Notes under the pieces: generated by a model
Seen by the model: the letters and a program-made list of their open reading frames with translations, nothing else
Told to the model about the DNA's origin: nothing
Databases searched by the model: none
DNA from: Verrucomicrobiales bacterium
Lineage (GTDB): Bacteria > Verrucomicrobiota > Verrucomicrobiia > Limisphaerales > UBA9464
Assembly (NCBI GenBank): GCA_003445095.1
Contig: DLVS01000172.1
Location: 1-12,357, forward strand
Direction: 5' to 3'
DNA: 12,357 nt
Shown here: piece after piece, positions 1 through 6,904 of the stretch
Numbering within the stretch: the stretch's first letter is position 1
Layout of the letters: the number at the start of each line of letters is the position of its first letter
Made by a program: the position numbers and the translations under genes

Positions 1-56
1 TTGTGCCGGCGCCCAACGTAATCTACCCTCGTTCCCTCCTCGACGCTCTTCCGATC
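1..56 (+). other. Illumina P5 adapter-like sequence (probable assembly artefact)
   Basis: Laid without gaps against the Illumina P5/Read 1 adapter (recalled from memory), this stretch matches at about 44 of 56 positions. Window base 1 falls on adapter base 2. Bases 41-56 match 16 of 16 and bases 25-56 match 28 of 32, with mismatches at 27, 31, 38 and 40. Identity falls away from the insert junction, as expected from low-quality read ends. It probably is not genomic, and it marks a contig end. Genomic sequence would begin near base 57. Confidence 0.85.
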
Positions 57-103
57 AAAGGGACCTCCAGAATCCGGACGTGATTCGAGGCCAAGGACCG
101 GGT

Positions 104-128
104 GGGGCTGCCGCGCTGCGGCGGCCCC
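104..128. repeat. GC-rich 11-bp hairpin
   Basis: The arms at 104-114 and 118-128 pair over 11 bp with a single G-T wobble (109/123) around the triloop GCT. It has no T tract on either side, so it is a poor intrinsic terminator. It resembles a REP-type palindromic unit. Confidence 0.6.
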
Positions 129-215
129 GCGCACAAGCGCGTCCTTTCGCAACAACGCGATGGGTGAATGCTGCGCGTCACTGCGAAGGGCCAGCCCGGA
201 GCTGTGCGCGGGCCG

Positions 216-238
216 GGGACGGCGCAGCGCGCCATCCC
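216..238. repeat. GC-rich imperfect palindrome
   Basis: GGGA at 216-219 pairs with TCCC at 235-238, and GGCGC at 221-225 pairs with GCGCC at 229-233. There is one mismatch (220/234) and a central triloop AGC. The AGC triloop mirrors the GCT triloop of the hairpin at 104-128, which suggests related REP-like units. Confidence 0.55.
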
Positions 239-343
239 TACCATTTGAATGGTTCATGAAAGGCCTCGAAGTCTGTCTTTTGTTAGATTCCGAGGTTGAC
301 CGAAGTCACCGGAGATAACGAGATTCAGCCAACTTTGTCAGAC

Positions 344-1846
344 ATGAAACACCCTCTCATTGCCGCCGTATGTTGCCTTCTCACAATCAGTGGCCTCTCC
401 CGACTCGAGGCGGCTCCGGCCAACGACAATTTAGCTAACGCGACCACATTGCCATTTCTGTTGCCCATTAATGTAAATGGCACGGTCGTCGAGGCGACCC
501 TGGAGAACGATGAGCCGGCTGCAAGTTGGGGTGGGTGGGATAAGTCCGTGTGGTGGAAATGGCGATGCGATCGCACCGGGCCGCTATGGATCCGAACCAC
601 TAACCCGACGCTTGACGTGGCGTTGGCGGTGTTCGTGAAGGAAAACGATGAACTCTTGTTTGCCGCCTACAGCCAGGACGAAGATTTTCCAACCCTGACG
701 AACCCTTCCCTGAGCTTTTATGGCGAAGCCGGGGTCACGTACTGGTTCTGCGTTCTGGCGGACGAATTCACATCGGGGATTTTCAGGTTCGCGATCAGCC
801 GGCTTCCCGAGGGTCCGGCCAACGATAACTTCGAAAACGCCGCGGTGCTGGGCTCCGAGCTGCCCGCCACCGCTTCGGGAAACAATCAGGACGCATCGGT
901 CGAGACCTTCGAGCCGTTTCACGACGACGCCATCCCTGGACATTCCGTGTGGTGGCAGTGGACCGCTCCGGTCAGTACCAACGTGATTGTCGCAACGACT
1001 GGAAGTCTGTTTGACACGGTCGTGGCGGTTTACACTGGATCCGAAGTGGGATGGTTGGAACCGGTAGCAAGCAACGATGATGCGGGAGGCCTATTTACGA
1101 GTGCCGCTCGATTTCGGGCGGTCGCCGGGACGACCTACTGGATAGCGGTGGATGGTTACGGGAACGCTGCCGGTAACATCAACTTATCCGTCGTCGTTGA
1201 ACCTCCCAATCCAGCACCCGCGTGGAGCCTTCCCGACCTGAACGGGAATATGATTTCATCGAGTCAATACGCCGGCCAAGTGGTCGTCGTCAACTTTTGG
1301 GCGACTTGGTGTCCTCCGTGTCGGGAAGAAATCCCTGACTTCATTGAACTCCAGAATCAGTACGGTCCCGAGGGGCTCGCCTTTGTCGGAATCTCCCTCG
1401 ATGTCGATGCGAACTATCGCACAACGGTCCGAAACTTTGCGGCCGCCTACGGAATCAACTACGACGTCGTTTATGATCATGACTCGGTCGTCAGTGAATT
1501 GTTTGGCGGCACCGATGCCATCCCGACGACCTTCATTATCGATCGCCAGGGAAACATTGTCGAAAGGCTAGTGGGATCTCGGTCACGGTCGGAGTTCGAG
1601 CGTTTGGTTCTGCCCTTACTTTCGGCGACGGTGATCACCACCCCACCGGCACTCGCGGTATCGGTGGCGGAAGGAATGCTCACCCTAAGTTGGATCGATA
1701 CGGCCGATGCCTTTGTCCTGAGGCGGGCGTCGGCTCTGAACGGGGACTGGCAACCCGTTCCGGGAACTCCCGCGGTTGTGGACGGTGCCAGGCAGATGAC
1801 CTCTCCACTCGAATCGGGTGGCTTCTTCCGCCTCGATCAACGCTAG
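344..1846 (+). CDS. Secreted PPC-PPC-thioredoxin (TlpA-like) protein
   Basis: Predicted exported 500-residue protein. Start chosen at ATG 344 because it opens directly into a signal peptide (MKHPLIAAVCCLL..., cleavage near residue 23); an in-frame TTG at 296 would add 16 unlikely residues. Two tandem PPC/bacterial pre-peptidase-like beta domains follow, about 24-156 and 157-285. Each opens with ANDN and carries VWW(K/Q)W, and the second has the AVAGTTYWIAVDGYG signature. A TlpA/AhpC-type thioredoxin domain covers about 288-425, with WCPPC (Cys323, Cys326) and a DAIPTTF cis-proline segment. The last 70 residues match the tail often seen on Verrucomicrobiota secreted proteins, ending GGFFRLDQR. 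It probably handles thiols or disulfides outside the cytoplasm; substrate unknown. Fusing adhesion-like PPC domains to a thioredoxin is unusual. It converges with the pseudopilin gene, 30 bp apart. Confidence 0.9.
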   Translation: MKHPLIAAVCCLLTISGLSRLEAAPANDNLANATTLPFLLPINVNGTVVEATLENDEPAASWGGWDKSVWWKWRCDRTGPLWIRTTNPTLDVALAVFVKENDELLFAAYSQDEDFPTLTNPSLSFYGEAGVTYWFCVLADEFTSGIFRFAISRLPEGPANDNFENAAVLGSELPATASGNNQDASVETFEPFHDDAIPGHSVWWQWTAPVSTNVIVATTGSLFDTVVAVYTGSEVGWLEPVASNDDAGGLFTSAARFRAVAGTTYWIAVDGYGNAAGNINLSVVVEPPNPAPAWSLPDLNGNMISSSQYAGQVVVVNFWATWCPPCREEIPDFIELQNQYGPEGLAFVGISLDVDANYRTTVRNFAAAYGINYDVVYDHDSVVSELFGGTDAIPTTFIIDRQGNIVERLVGSRSRSEFERLVLPLLSATVITTPPALAVSVAEGMLTLSWIDTADAFVLRRASALNGDWQPVPGTPAVVDGARQMTSPLESGGFFRLDQR

Positions 1847-1876
1847 GCCGGAGAGGTCCCCAAGTCCGCGACTAGC

Positions 1877-2605
1877 TCACCGCGGATGGCAGAGCGCGGC
1901 GTTCGTTCGCCATTGATCCAAGACGGCCCAGAAATTCTCCGGGCAAGTTACGGTGCCCCACCGGAACGGGCGGACGGAGCCGTCGGCCATCGCGTAGTTG
2001 GCTTGCCCTTTCCGTGGGGTCGCTTCGTTGGCGCCGTGACGGCCTTCGGCGAGCGAGTTCAGGTAATCCACATCCGTGCGCAGGATTTCCACGAGTAGCA
2101 ACTCCGCCCCCGTCTGCTTTTCGCCGAACAGGACGGTCTCGGCCGGCTTGGGGAACGCGTCCAACGACACTGAGGCGGCGAACGTTCCTTTCAGAAGGCG
2201 CTTGTATTCTTCAGCCGATAATCGCTCCACAAAAAGATCGCTGGTGCCATTGCCCACGAAACTCCGAGGCACATCGAGAGGATCGCTCAGGTTAGTCAGA
2301 CTACCCGTCCGGCGCCGCCGATCAGTAGGACACTCCAGGACGCCTCGAGTTGCCCCGGCCAGCCCCAACAGACTGGGCCAGCGATTCGTGCCGCCTCGGG
2401 TGGGAAGACGATTGGCGTGGTCGGAGGCGTACAGTTGAGTGGCTTGGCTAATCTGGCGCAGGTTACCCAGACAGGCGACTCGACGGCTGGCTTCGGTTGC
2501 GCGGGAGAGACCGGGTAAAAGCAGGCCAGCGAGGACAGCGATGATGGCGATCACCACCAGCAGTTCGATAAGAGTAAATCCTGAGGAGCGTCGGGCAGCG
2601 CCCAT
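1877..2605 (-). CDS. Prepilin-type N-terminal methylation protein (type II pseudopilin-like)
   Basis: About 242 residues from ATG at 2605. AGG lies nine bases upstream of this ATG, whereas the in-frame TTG at 2614 would put it too close. The N-terminus is a class III signal: a short basic leader (MGAARRSSG), then the prepilin peptidase site G/F, Glu at +5 (FTLIE) and a hydrophobic helix [19 protein letters not shown]. The C-terminus carries the H...DG signature of this phylum's pseudopilin-like families (RHGAN... then YAMADGSV), but with 17 rather than nine residues between His and Asp. It would be processed by a prepilin peptidase and inserted in a type II secretion or pilus-like assembly. 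Such genes occur in tens of copies per genome in the phylum, so the specific role is unknown. No peptidase or secretion gene is adjacent. Confidence 0.9.
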   Translation of the reverse strand: MGAARRSSGFTLIELLVVIAIIAVLAGLLLPGLSRATEASRRVACLGNLRQISQATQLYASDHANRLPTRGGTNRWPSLLGLAGATRGVLECPTDRRRRTGSLTNLSDPLDVPRSFVGNGTSDLFVERLSAEEYKRLLKGTFAASVSLDAFPKPAETVLFGEKQTGAELLLVEILRTDVDYLNSLAEGRHGANEATPRKGQANYAMADGSVRPFRWGTVTCPENFWAVLDQWRTNAALCHPR

Positions 2606-2843
2606 GGCGATCAACCTAGCGGTGGACGAGTCCGTGGGCGAGCGCCAAGTCGAAGAGAGTCGATCCCAAGGTTGACCGCCGTTTCACTTCGGAGCGGCCC
2701 ATCGTCCGCTGTACTTAGGGAGTCAAAAGTTCGAGCTACTCGGAGGCCGGAGCCTAAACGCGATTTTAGCAACGTGGCCAGTCGCGGGCTTCCCACCGAG
2801 CTCAACCTGGGGTATGAGTTGGTCGTTACCCGGGATTTCCGCT
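2606..2843. other. Divergent intergenic region
   Basis: This 238-bp stretch lies between the pseudopilin gene (leftward) and the zinc-ribbon gene (rightward), so it should hold promoters for both. I cannot pick out a convincing -10/-35 pair or operator. Open frames crossing it are shadows without family resemblance. Confidence 0.4.
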
Positions 2844-3320
2844 ATGGACATCGTCTTCAAATGCCCTTCTTGCCATCAACAACTCGAGGTCGAGGCCGCC
2901 GCGGCTGGCCAAACGATTGGCTGCCCCGCCTGCGGTAAGCCGATTTTGATTCCTCAGCCGGATGCGGGGAACATCAAGGTAGGCATCGCGGCACATACCT
3001 CGGCCGCCTCGAAAGAAGAAAAGCATTTTTCGGTACCCGTCAGCGAAAAGCCGGTGGAGCTCCTTATTAAAAAGTCCTTGCCCACTTTGGAAGCGGCGGC
3101 GGCCAAAGACGGTACCCGCAAGATGCGGGTAAAAACTGTTCGCCATTCGGATTGCAAAGAAGTTGGGCACGATAATTTTGATGCCGCCGTCACTCGCATC
3201 CTTAACGAAATCGGCGACGAAAACATCGTGAGCATCACTCCGCTCAACTACAGCTACGTCGAGCTCGGTTCACAAAAAATCCTGGCTGATTTCGGAGTGA
3301 TGATCATTTACCGCGGATAG
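2844..3320 (+). CDS. N-terminal zinc-ribbon protein with conserved C-terminal domain
   Basis: A 158-residue cytoplasmic protein, starting at ATG 2844 because the zinc ribbon begins at once. Cys7-x2-Cys10 and Cys27-x2-Cys30 (CPSC and CPAC) form a compact four-cysteine ribbon. A linker of about 60 residues, rich in Ala, Lys and Glu, follows. The C-terminal 50 residues (from about KTVRHSDCKEVGHDNFDAAV) form a small alpha/beta unit ending YVELGSQKILADFGVMIIYRG, which resembles short stand-alone domains of the Bacillus Cse60 type. That likeness is from memory and weak. No enzymatic residues are obvious; a metal-binding or nucleic-acid/protein adaptor role is plausible. First of three co-directional genes, with 61 bp to the next. 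Confidence 0.75.
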   Translation: MDIVFKCPSCHQQLEVEAAAAGQTIGCPACGKPILIPQPDAGNIKVGIAAHTSAASKEEKHFSVPVSEKPVELLIKKSLPTLEAAAAKDGTRKMRVKTVRHSDCKEVGHDNFDAAVTRILNEIGDENIVSITPLNYSYVELGSQKILADFGVMIIYRG

Positions 3321-3381
3321 ATAGCTAGGAGTTACGCGTTCTTCCCGACGAGCCTTCAAGCCACTACCGTCCGGACGCCGG

Positions 3382-4173
3382 ATGCCTCAATTTCTCAGCC
3401 CCGCGCTGGTCGCGTTTAAGAAGCAACTCGTCGGCCCGACGCCATTTATCGAAGTGCTTATTTCCCCGAAGCCCGAGGGCTTCGACCTTCGACACCGGGA
3501 CGACGGTCCTTGTGCGGAAACCGAACTGCGACCGCTCCAAATCAGCGAGCTGGCGACTTGGGCAGACTTCACCGCTTCGGGCGCCTTTCGGCCGAACAAA
3601 TCGGCGCCAAACCTCCGCCGGGGTTGGCGCGGGTTGGCGCGGAGCGATGAAGAACTCGAGCTCGCGCTGGATGCACTCTATCCCGGAGCACTGGCTGATT
3701 GGTTTGCTGAAGGCTCCGGCAGAGTTCCGGCCACTTCCTTTCGGGAGTTTACCTCCCGTCAAACTGGATTGTATCGACGAATCCAAGACCTTTCCGACTT
3801 CCAAGCGGGGGAGGTGGCGCAGGCCGTGTGTCATCCGCGTTTCTGTTTGCGGCGACGGCGCTGGAGTGTTCCCGAGGTTCCGCTGGAGTCGCCGGAATCC
3901 AAGTCGAGCGTTCCATGTTGGGAACCCTGCGCGTTGTTGCTGGAATTTGCCCGAAGGTTCGCACGGATTGCCGCGGAAGAGCCCAAGCTGGAAGAGTTCC
4001 GGCTGAGCGAGATTGCGTCCCTAAAGGCAGCCCTTCGGATCTCCCTAAACTCAGGCCTGTCCGAAGTCCGAGAAGGGGACAGTGGTCACCCTGCGAATCC
4101 GCGGCGCCTGCAGCGGTTGCTCGCTCGGTTGGAGAGTTCTTCGGAGGACTTGCCCCCCAGCAAAGAAATTTGA
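3382..4173 (+). CDS. DR2241-like [4Fe-4S] protein lacking the CbiX domain
   Basis: A 263-residue soluble protein from ATG 3382. The C-terminal half carries four cysteines in two motifs: CHPRFC (Cys150, Cys155) and PCWEPC (Cys179, Cys183), followed by a Leu/Ala-rich helix. This, and the preceding segment SFREFTSRQTGLYRR with HxS-like spacing, match what I remember of the 4Fe-4S and 'stabilising' domains of Deinococcus radiodurans DR2241, a chelatase-like multidomain protein. The CbiX/sirohydrochlorin-chelatase modules of DR2241 are not visible, so this looks like a stand-alone Fe-S part. It probably binds a cluster; reaction unknown. Alternative reading: a four-cysteine zinc site. It sits 61 bp after the zinc-ribbon gene and 41 bp before the TlpA-like gene, and is likely co-transcribed. 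Confidence 0.7.
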   Translation: MPQFLSPALVAFKKQLVGPTPFIEVLISPKPEGFDLRHRDDGPCAETELRPLQISELATWADFTASGAFRPNKSAPNLRRGWRGLARSDEELELALDALYPGALADWFAEGSGRVPATSFREFTSRQTGLYRRIQDLSDFQAGEVAQAVCHPRFCLRRRRWSVPEVPLESPESKSSVPCWEPCALLLEFARRFARIAAEEPKLEEFRLSEIASLKAALRISLNSGLSEVREGDSGHPANPRRLQRLLARLESSSEDLPPSKEI

Positions 4174-4214
4174 ACGCGTCCGGCCGCGACCGACTGTGGA
4201 CAGCGAAAGTCAAA

Positions 4215-5348
4215 ATGGCTTTCTCCTCGTTCATGAATCGCTTCATACGCCTGTCCCTACTGGTCGCCTCCGTTGGCCTAGTCCTGGGAATTTCCAATGC
4301 CCAAGATCCCGCGGCTCCTACCAAGGCCGCGCCCAAAACGGCCGCGACGGAATCGGAGGCAGACGCCTGGAAGGCCCTTCAAGCCGCCACCCGCCCACCC
4401 CTGCCTCCCGCGGAGTGGAACGATAAGAAGCCAACCGACGAAGAATATGCGGCGTTCCGGAAAAAAATGGGCGAAGCCGCCGCCGCCGCGGCCGACAAAG
4501 CCAAGGATTTCGCCGCGCGATATCCCGAGAGCGCGCAACTCGACGACGCCCAGGAAATTCGTCTGAACATGTTGCAAGCCGCCGTCCAGCTCGGGGTCAC
4601 GGATCGCGCCGATGAATTAAAAGAACTCGGGGGGGCGGCGCGGCCGAACTCCAAGGCTACCGATCCGTTCGATCAAAAAATGCAGGCCGCGGTGCAGAAC
4701 GCGATGAAGCTCGAAGACAAGGGCATGGAAGCGATGCTCCTCGAATTCGAAAAAGGCGTCCGCGCCGTGCTCAAAGAATTTCCTGATCGCCCCGAAGCCT
4801 ACGCTGCCTTGCTTCAGGTCGCCGACGGCGTGGGCGGAGAAAAGGCGAAGGCCATTGCCGAGGAAATCGCGGCGAGCAAAGCGCCCGACGAAATCAAGGA
4901 GATGGCCGCAGTCCTCCTCAAAAAAGCGAACCTGGTCGGAAATCCGCTCGATATCCAATTCACCGCGGTGGATGGCCGCAAAGTCGATTTGGCCAATCTT
5001 AAAGGGAAGGTCGTCTTGGTGGATTTTTGGGCGACTTGGTGTGGCCCGTGCGTGGCAGAATTGCCGAAAGTCAAAGCGGCTTATGACAAGCTCAACCCCA
5101 AAGGATTCGAGATTGTGGGCATCAGTTTCGACGAGGACAAAGACGCCTTGGAATCATTCGTAAAGAAAAAGGCCATGGCGTGGCCCCAATATTTCGACGG
5201 GGAAGGCTGGCAAAACAAGTTCGGCAAACAATTCGGCATCTCTGGGATTCCGACTATGTGGCTGGTCGATAAGAAGGGAAACTTGCGCGATTTAAGCGCC
5301 CGCGACGATCTCGTCGGCAAGGTCGAGAAGCTGCTCGCGGAAAACTGA
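4215..5348 (+). CDS. Exported TlpA/ResA-like thioredoxin-fold protein
   Basis: A 377-residue protein. ATG 4215 (or ATG 4233, six codons later) opens a signal peptide, NRFIRLSLLVASVGLVLG, cleaved near ISNA|Q (residue 29). Frames extending upstream to 3828 overlap the preceding gene and are not credible. Residues 30-240 are Ala/Lys/Glu-rich and helical (AAAAAADKAKDFAARYPES and similar), TPR-like in feel. The thioredoxin domain covers about 245-377, with DFWATWCGPC (Cys276, Cys279), IVGISFDEDKDAL and cis-proline Pro346 (GIPTMWLV). It is a periplasmic or membrane-proximal thiol:disulfide protein of the ResA/TlpA class; partner unknown. No membrane anchor is seen beyond the signal. As last gene of the 2844-5348 cluster it may keep a cluster or metal-site protein reduced, but this is inference. 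It converges with the HU gene 50 bp away, with no clear terminator between. Confidence 0.9.
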   Translation: MAFSSFMNRFIRLSLLVASVGLVLGISNAQDPAAPTKAAPKTAATESEADAWKALQAATRPPLPPAEWNDKKPTDEEYAAFRKKMGEAAAAAADKAKDFAARYPESAQLDDAQEIRLNMLQAAVQLGVTDRADELKELGGAARPNSKATDPFDQKMQAAVQNAMKLEDKGMEAMLLEFEKGVRAVLKEFPDRPEAYAALLQVADGVGGEKAKAIAEEIAASKAPDEIKEMAAVLLKKANLVGNPLDIQFTAVDGRKVDLANLKGKVVLVDFWATWCGPCVAELPKVKAAYDKLNPKGFEIVGISFDEDKDALESFVKKKAMAWPQYFDGEGWQNKFGKQFGISGIPTMWLVDKKGNLRDLSARDDLVGKVEKLLAEN

Positions 5349-5398
5349 AGCAGCGCCATTCGGATTTCCGACAGCGAGCTTCGTCTGAGAAAGCCGCG

Positions 5399-5698
5399 CT
5401 ACGGCGATGGTTTGGGCGTGAGTTGAATCACTGCTTCCCGCATTTCCTTTCCCGGCTTGAACTTGACGACGGCCCGCGGCGGGATCGGGACGTCGTGCTC
5501 GGGCTGATTCGGATTCCGACCGATGCGCGCCTTGCGAATCTTGACTTCGAAGACGCCGAAATTGCGCAGTTCGACCGTCGTTCCCTGCGCCACTGCCTCT
5601 GAGATGTAATCCAAGGTCTTCTGGACCACCTCCTGGACTTGTTCTTGAATGAGTCCGGTTTCACTGGAGATCCGGACCACAAGGTCGCGCTTTGTCAT
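5399..5698 (-). CDS. HU/IHF-family DNA-binding protein
   Basis: A 99-residue protein, within the family's usual 90-100. Start chosen at ATG 5698 because MTKRDLVVRISSETG is the canonical HU N-terminus; a longer in-frame ATG at 5800 adds 34 unrelated residues. Visible features are the dimerisation helices (residues 1-40), the ELRNFGVFEVK beta hairpin, the DNA-intercalating arm with RNP at 61-63 (Pro63), and the closing KPGKEMREAV helix. The arm's second half (NQPEHDVPIPPRAVVKF) is typical of this phylum. It bends DNA or compacts the nucleoid; whether it acts as HU homodimer or IHF-like partner cannot be told. No clear ribosome-binding site precedes the ATG. Confidence 0.95.
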   Translation of the reverse strand: MTKRDLVVRISSETGLIQEQVQEVVQKTLDYISEAVAQGTTVELRNFGVFEVKIRKARIGRNPNQPEHDVPIPPRAVVKFKPGKEMREAVIQLTPKPSP

Positions 5699-6072
5699 AA
5701 AACTCTGTCTGGGGTTAGGTACGTGGATTTCCAACGAGTTGTTATCCAGATAGAACCGCAGGCCAAAGCGGTCAAGCAGCGAGTGCGAGCCCGTGAGCAT
5801 CGCAAGAGTCCGGCAATTCCTCCAGGTCGCACGGGAATGGAGTCACCGAACTCGTGACTCGGCAGCTTTTCGGCCCTCTGCCGGCCGCCCAGGAGAGCGC
5901 CCATTCGCCAATCAATGCGTTCCGATCGTCTTGGGAACCGGCGAACGCGCTCGACCCGGATACCCTTGGTCCCAGTCGCATCATATCAGCATCTACGAAC
6001 AACCCCAGTTGACGTTTGATGTCGGCGCTGACACGGCCCAGCTTTGGGCTTTCGTTAGAACGTCCGAAGCCA
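5699..6072. other. Divergent intergenic region, no gene seen
   Basis: A 374-bp gap between the leftward HU gene and the rightward TPR gene. Short frames here show no family resemblance and no start context. Apart from the inverted repeat at 5840-5860 I see no RNA gene, terminator or clear promoter. It must contain the start region of both flanking genes. Confidence 0.5.
5840..5860. promoter_or_regulatory. Perfect 7-bp inverted repeat, possible operator
   Basis: GAGTCAC (5840-5846) and GTGACTC (5854-5860) are perfect inverted copies around a 7-base loop. There is no U tract directly after the hairpin on either strand, so a protein-binding dyad between two divergent genes is the more natural reading. 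Function is inference. Confidence 0.4.
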
Positions 6073-6768
6073 ATGATGGACCGCTCCGCGCCTAATCACG
6101 ATCGTCGCACGTGGTCACGATGTTCACGTTTGGTACGGGCAAGTTTGCGCCGCACCGGAGTCGGGTTGGTATTGCTTTTCGTGAGCCTCGCCTCCGGTTT
6201 TGCTGCGGCTGATGGTTCCAACGCTGACGAAACCGAGCACCCGAAAACCTTTTTGGATCGGGGCGACCGGCACGTGGCCGCCCGGGAATTCGATCAGGCG
6301 ATCGCGGAGTACACTCGCGCGATCACGCTGAAACCAGACTTTGCGGAGGCCTACAACAATCGAGCCTACGCGATCTATTCGAAATACGACGGAACTGGCG
6401 ATCCGCTCTCTGACTTAAATCGCGCGATCGAACTGAGACCTGACTACCCTCATGCACTCAACACACGTGGCTGCGTGTACCTGTCCGGCGGAGACCTAGA
6501 TAGGGCTCTCGCCGACTTCAGTCGCGCGATCGAACTGCAACCAGATTATCCCCGCGCCTACCGGAACCGCGCCAATGCCTACGCACGAACGGGGCAAACA
6601 GCGCTGGCGATCGCCGATTGGGAACGCGCTGGGGGAAATCCAAAACAACTCATCCTCTACGGCTTCGCCATCCTTGCCTTTGTGATTTTGCTCATCGTGG
6701 TGACCGGCGCATTTCTAATGCGCTCCTTGCCGCGGCGAACAAAACCAGAACGGTCGGTCATCAATTGA
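6073..6768 (+). CDS. Membrane-anchored TPR protein
   Basis: About 231 residues from ATG 6073 (ATG 6076 is next door; an ATG at 6016 adds 19 unlikely residues). A basic N-terminus (RRTWSRCSRLVRASLRR) precedes a hydrophobic segment (about 28-45), probably an uncleaved anchor or signal. Three TPR units follow, at about 58-91, 92-126 and 127-160, with the consensus EFDQAIAEYTRAI.L.PDFAEAYNNRAYA. A partial fourth unit runs to about 187. A second transmembrane helix lies near 194-216 (LYGFAILAFVILLIVV), and a basic tail RRTKPERS follows. TPRs mediate protein-protein contacts, here probably on the periplasmic face. The partner is unknown. DNA encoding residues of TPR1 is 28/30 identical to the relic at 9797-9826. 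Confidence 0.85.
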   Translation: MMDRSAPNHDRRTWSRCSRLVRASLRRTGVGLVLLFVSLASGFAAADGSNADETEHPKTFLDRGDRHVAAREFDQAIAEYTRAITLKPDFAEAYNNRAYAIYSKYDGTGDPLSDLNRAIELRPDYPHALNTRGCVYLSGGDLDRALADFSRAIELQPDYPRAYRNRANAYARTGQTALAIADWERAGGNPKQLILYGFAILAFVILLIVVTGAFLMRSLPRRTKPERSVIN

Positions 6769-6860
6769 TCGGAAAACCGGAAGTTGAGTGGAACTGGAGA
6801 ACGCCGAAGAAGCAGAGAGGGAGCCCCCTTTCCGAGCGAAAACCTACCTTAGCCCAGCTA

Positions 6861-6892
6861 GGTCACGGCGAGTCGCCGGCAACTGCGTGACC
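6861..6892. repeat. Inverted repeat downstream of TPR gene and of the relic
   Basis: GGTCACG (6861-6867) and CGTGACC (6886-6892) are perfect 7-bp arms. Inside them GGCG and CGCC (6867-6870 and 6874-6877) can form an alternative small stem. It lies between the 3' ends of the TPR gene and the minus-strand relic, where a shared terminator could sit, but neither strand has a convincing T run after it. Confidence 0.4.
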
Positions 6893-6904
6893 AAAAGCCC
6901 GTGA

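Larger units (their letters stand above)
57..343. other. Gene-free leader with hairpins
   Basis: No convincing gene lies here; the short open frame on the minus strand (23-244) runs into the adapter-like bases and resembles nothing. The stretch holds two strong GC-rich hairpins (104-128 and 216-238) and a small perfect stem at 240-253 (ACCAT, loop ttga, ATGGT). I see no clear promoter or ribosome-binding site for the gene at 344. A GGAG at 311-314 is about 29 bases from that ATG, too far to serve it. Confidence 0.5.

Noticed and set aside
23..244. 73-residue minus-strand frame at the left end
   Set aside because: It runs through the adapter-like bases and the hairpins and has no protein resemblance.
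1295..1312. 18 bases identical to 5025-5042
   Set aside because: Both encode the thioredoxin FWATWC active site, so conserved coding explains the match; not a mobile repeat.
3512..4006. 164-residue plus-strand frame inside the DR2241-like gene
   Set aside because: Arg/Ser/Pro-rich shadow of a GC-rich gene. The overlapping frame holds the cysteine motifs.
3828..4214. Upstream in-frame extension of the TlpA-like gene to an ATG at 3828
   Set aside because: It overlaps the DR2241-like gene in another frame, lacks domain sense, and would bury the clear signal peptide at 4215/4233.
5699..5800. N-terminal extension of the HU-like gene
   Set aside because: The 34 added residues are unlike any HU protein; MTKRDLVV at 5698 is the normal family start.
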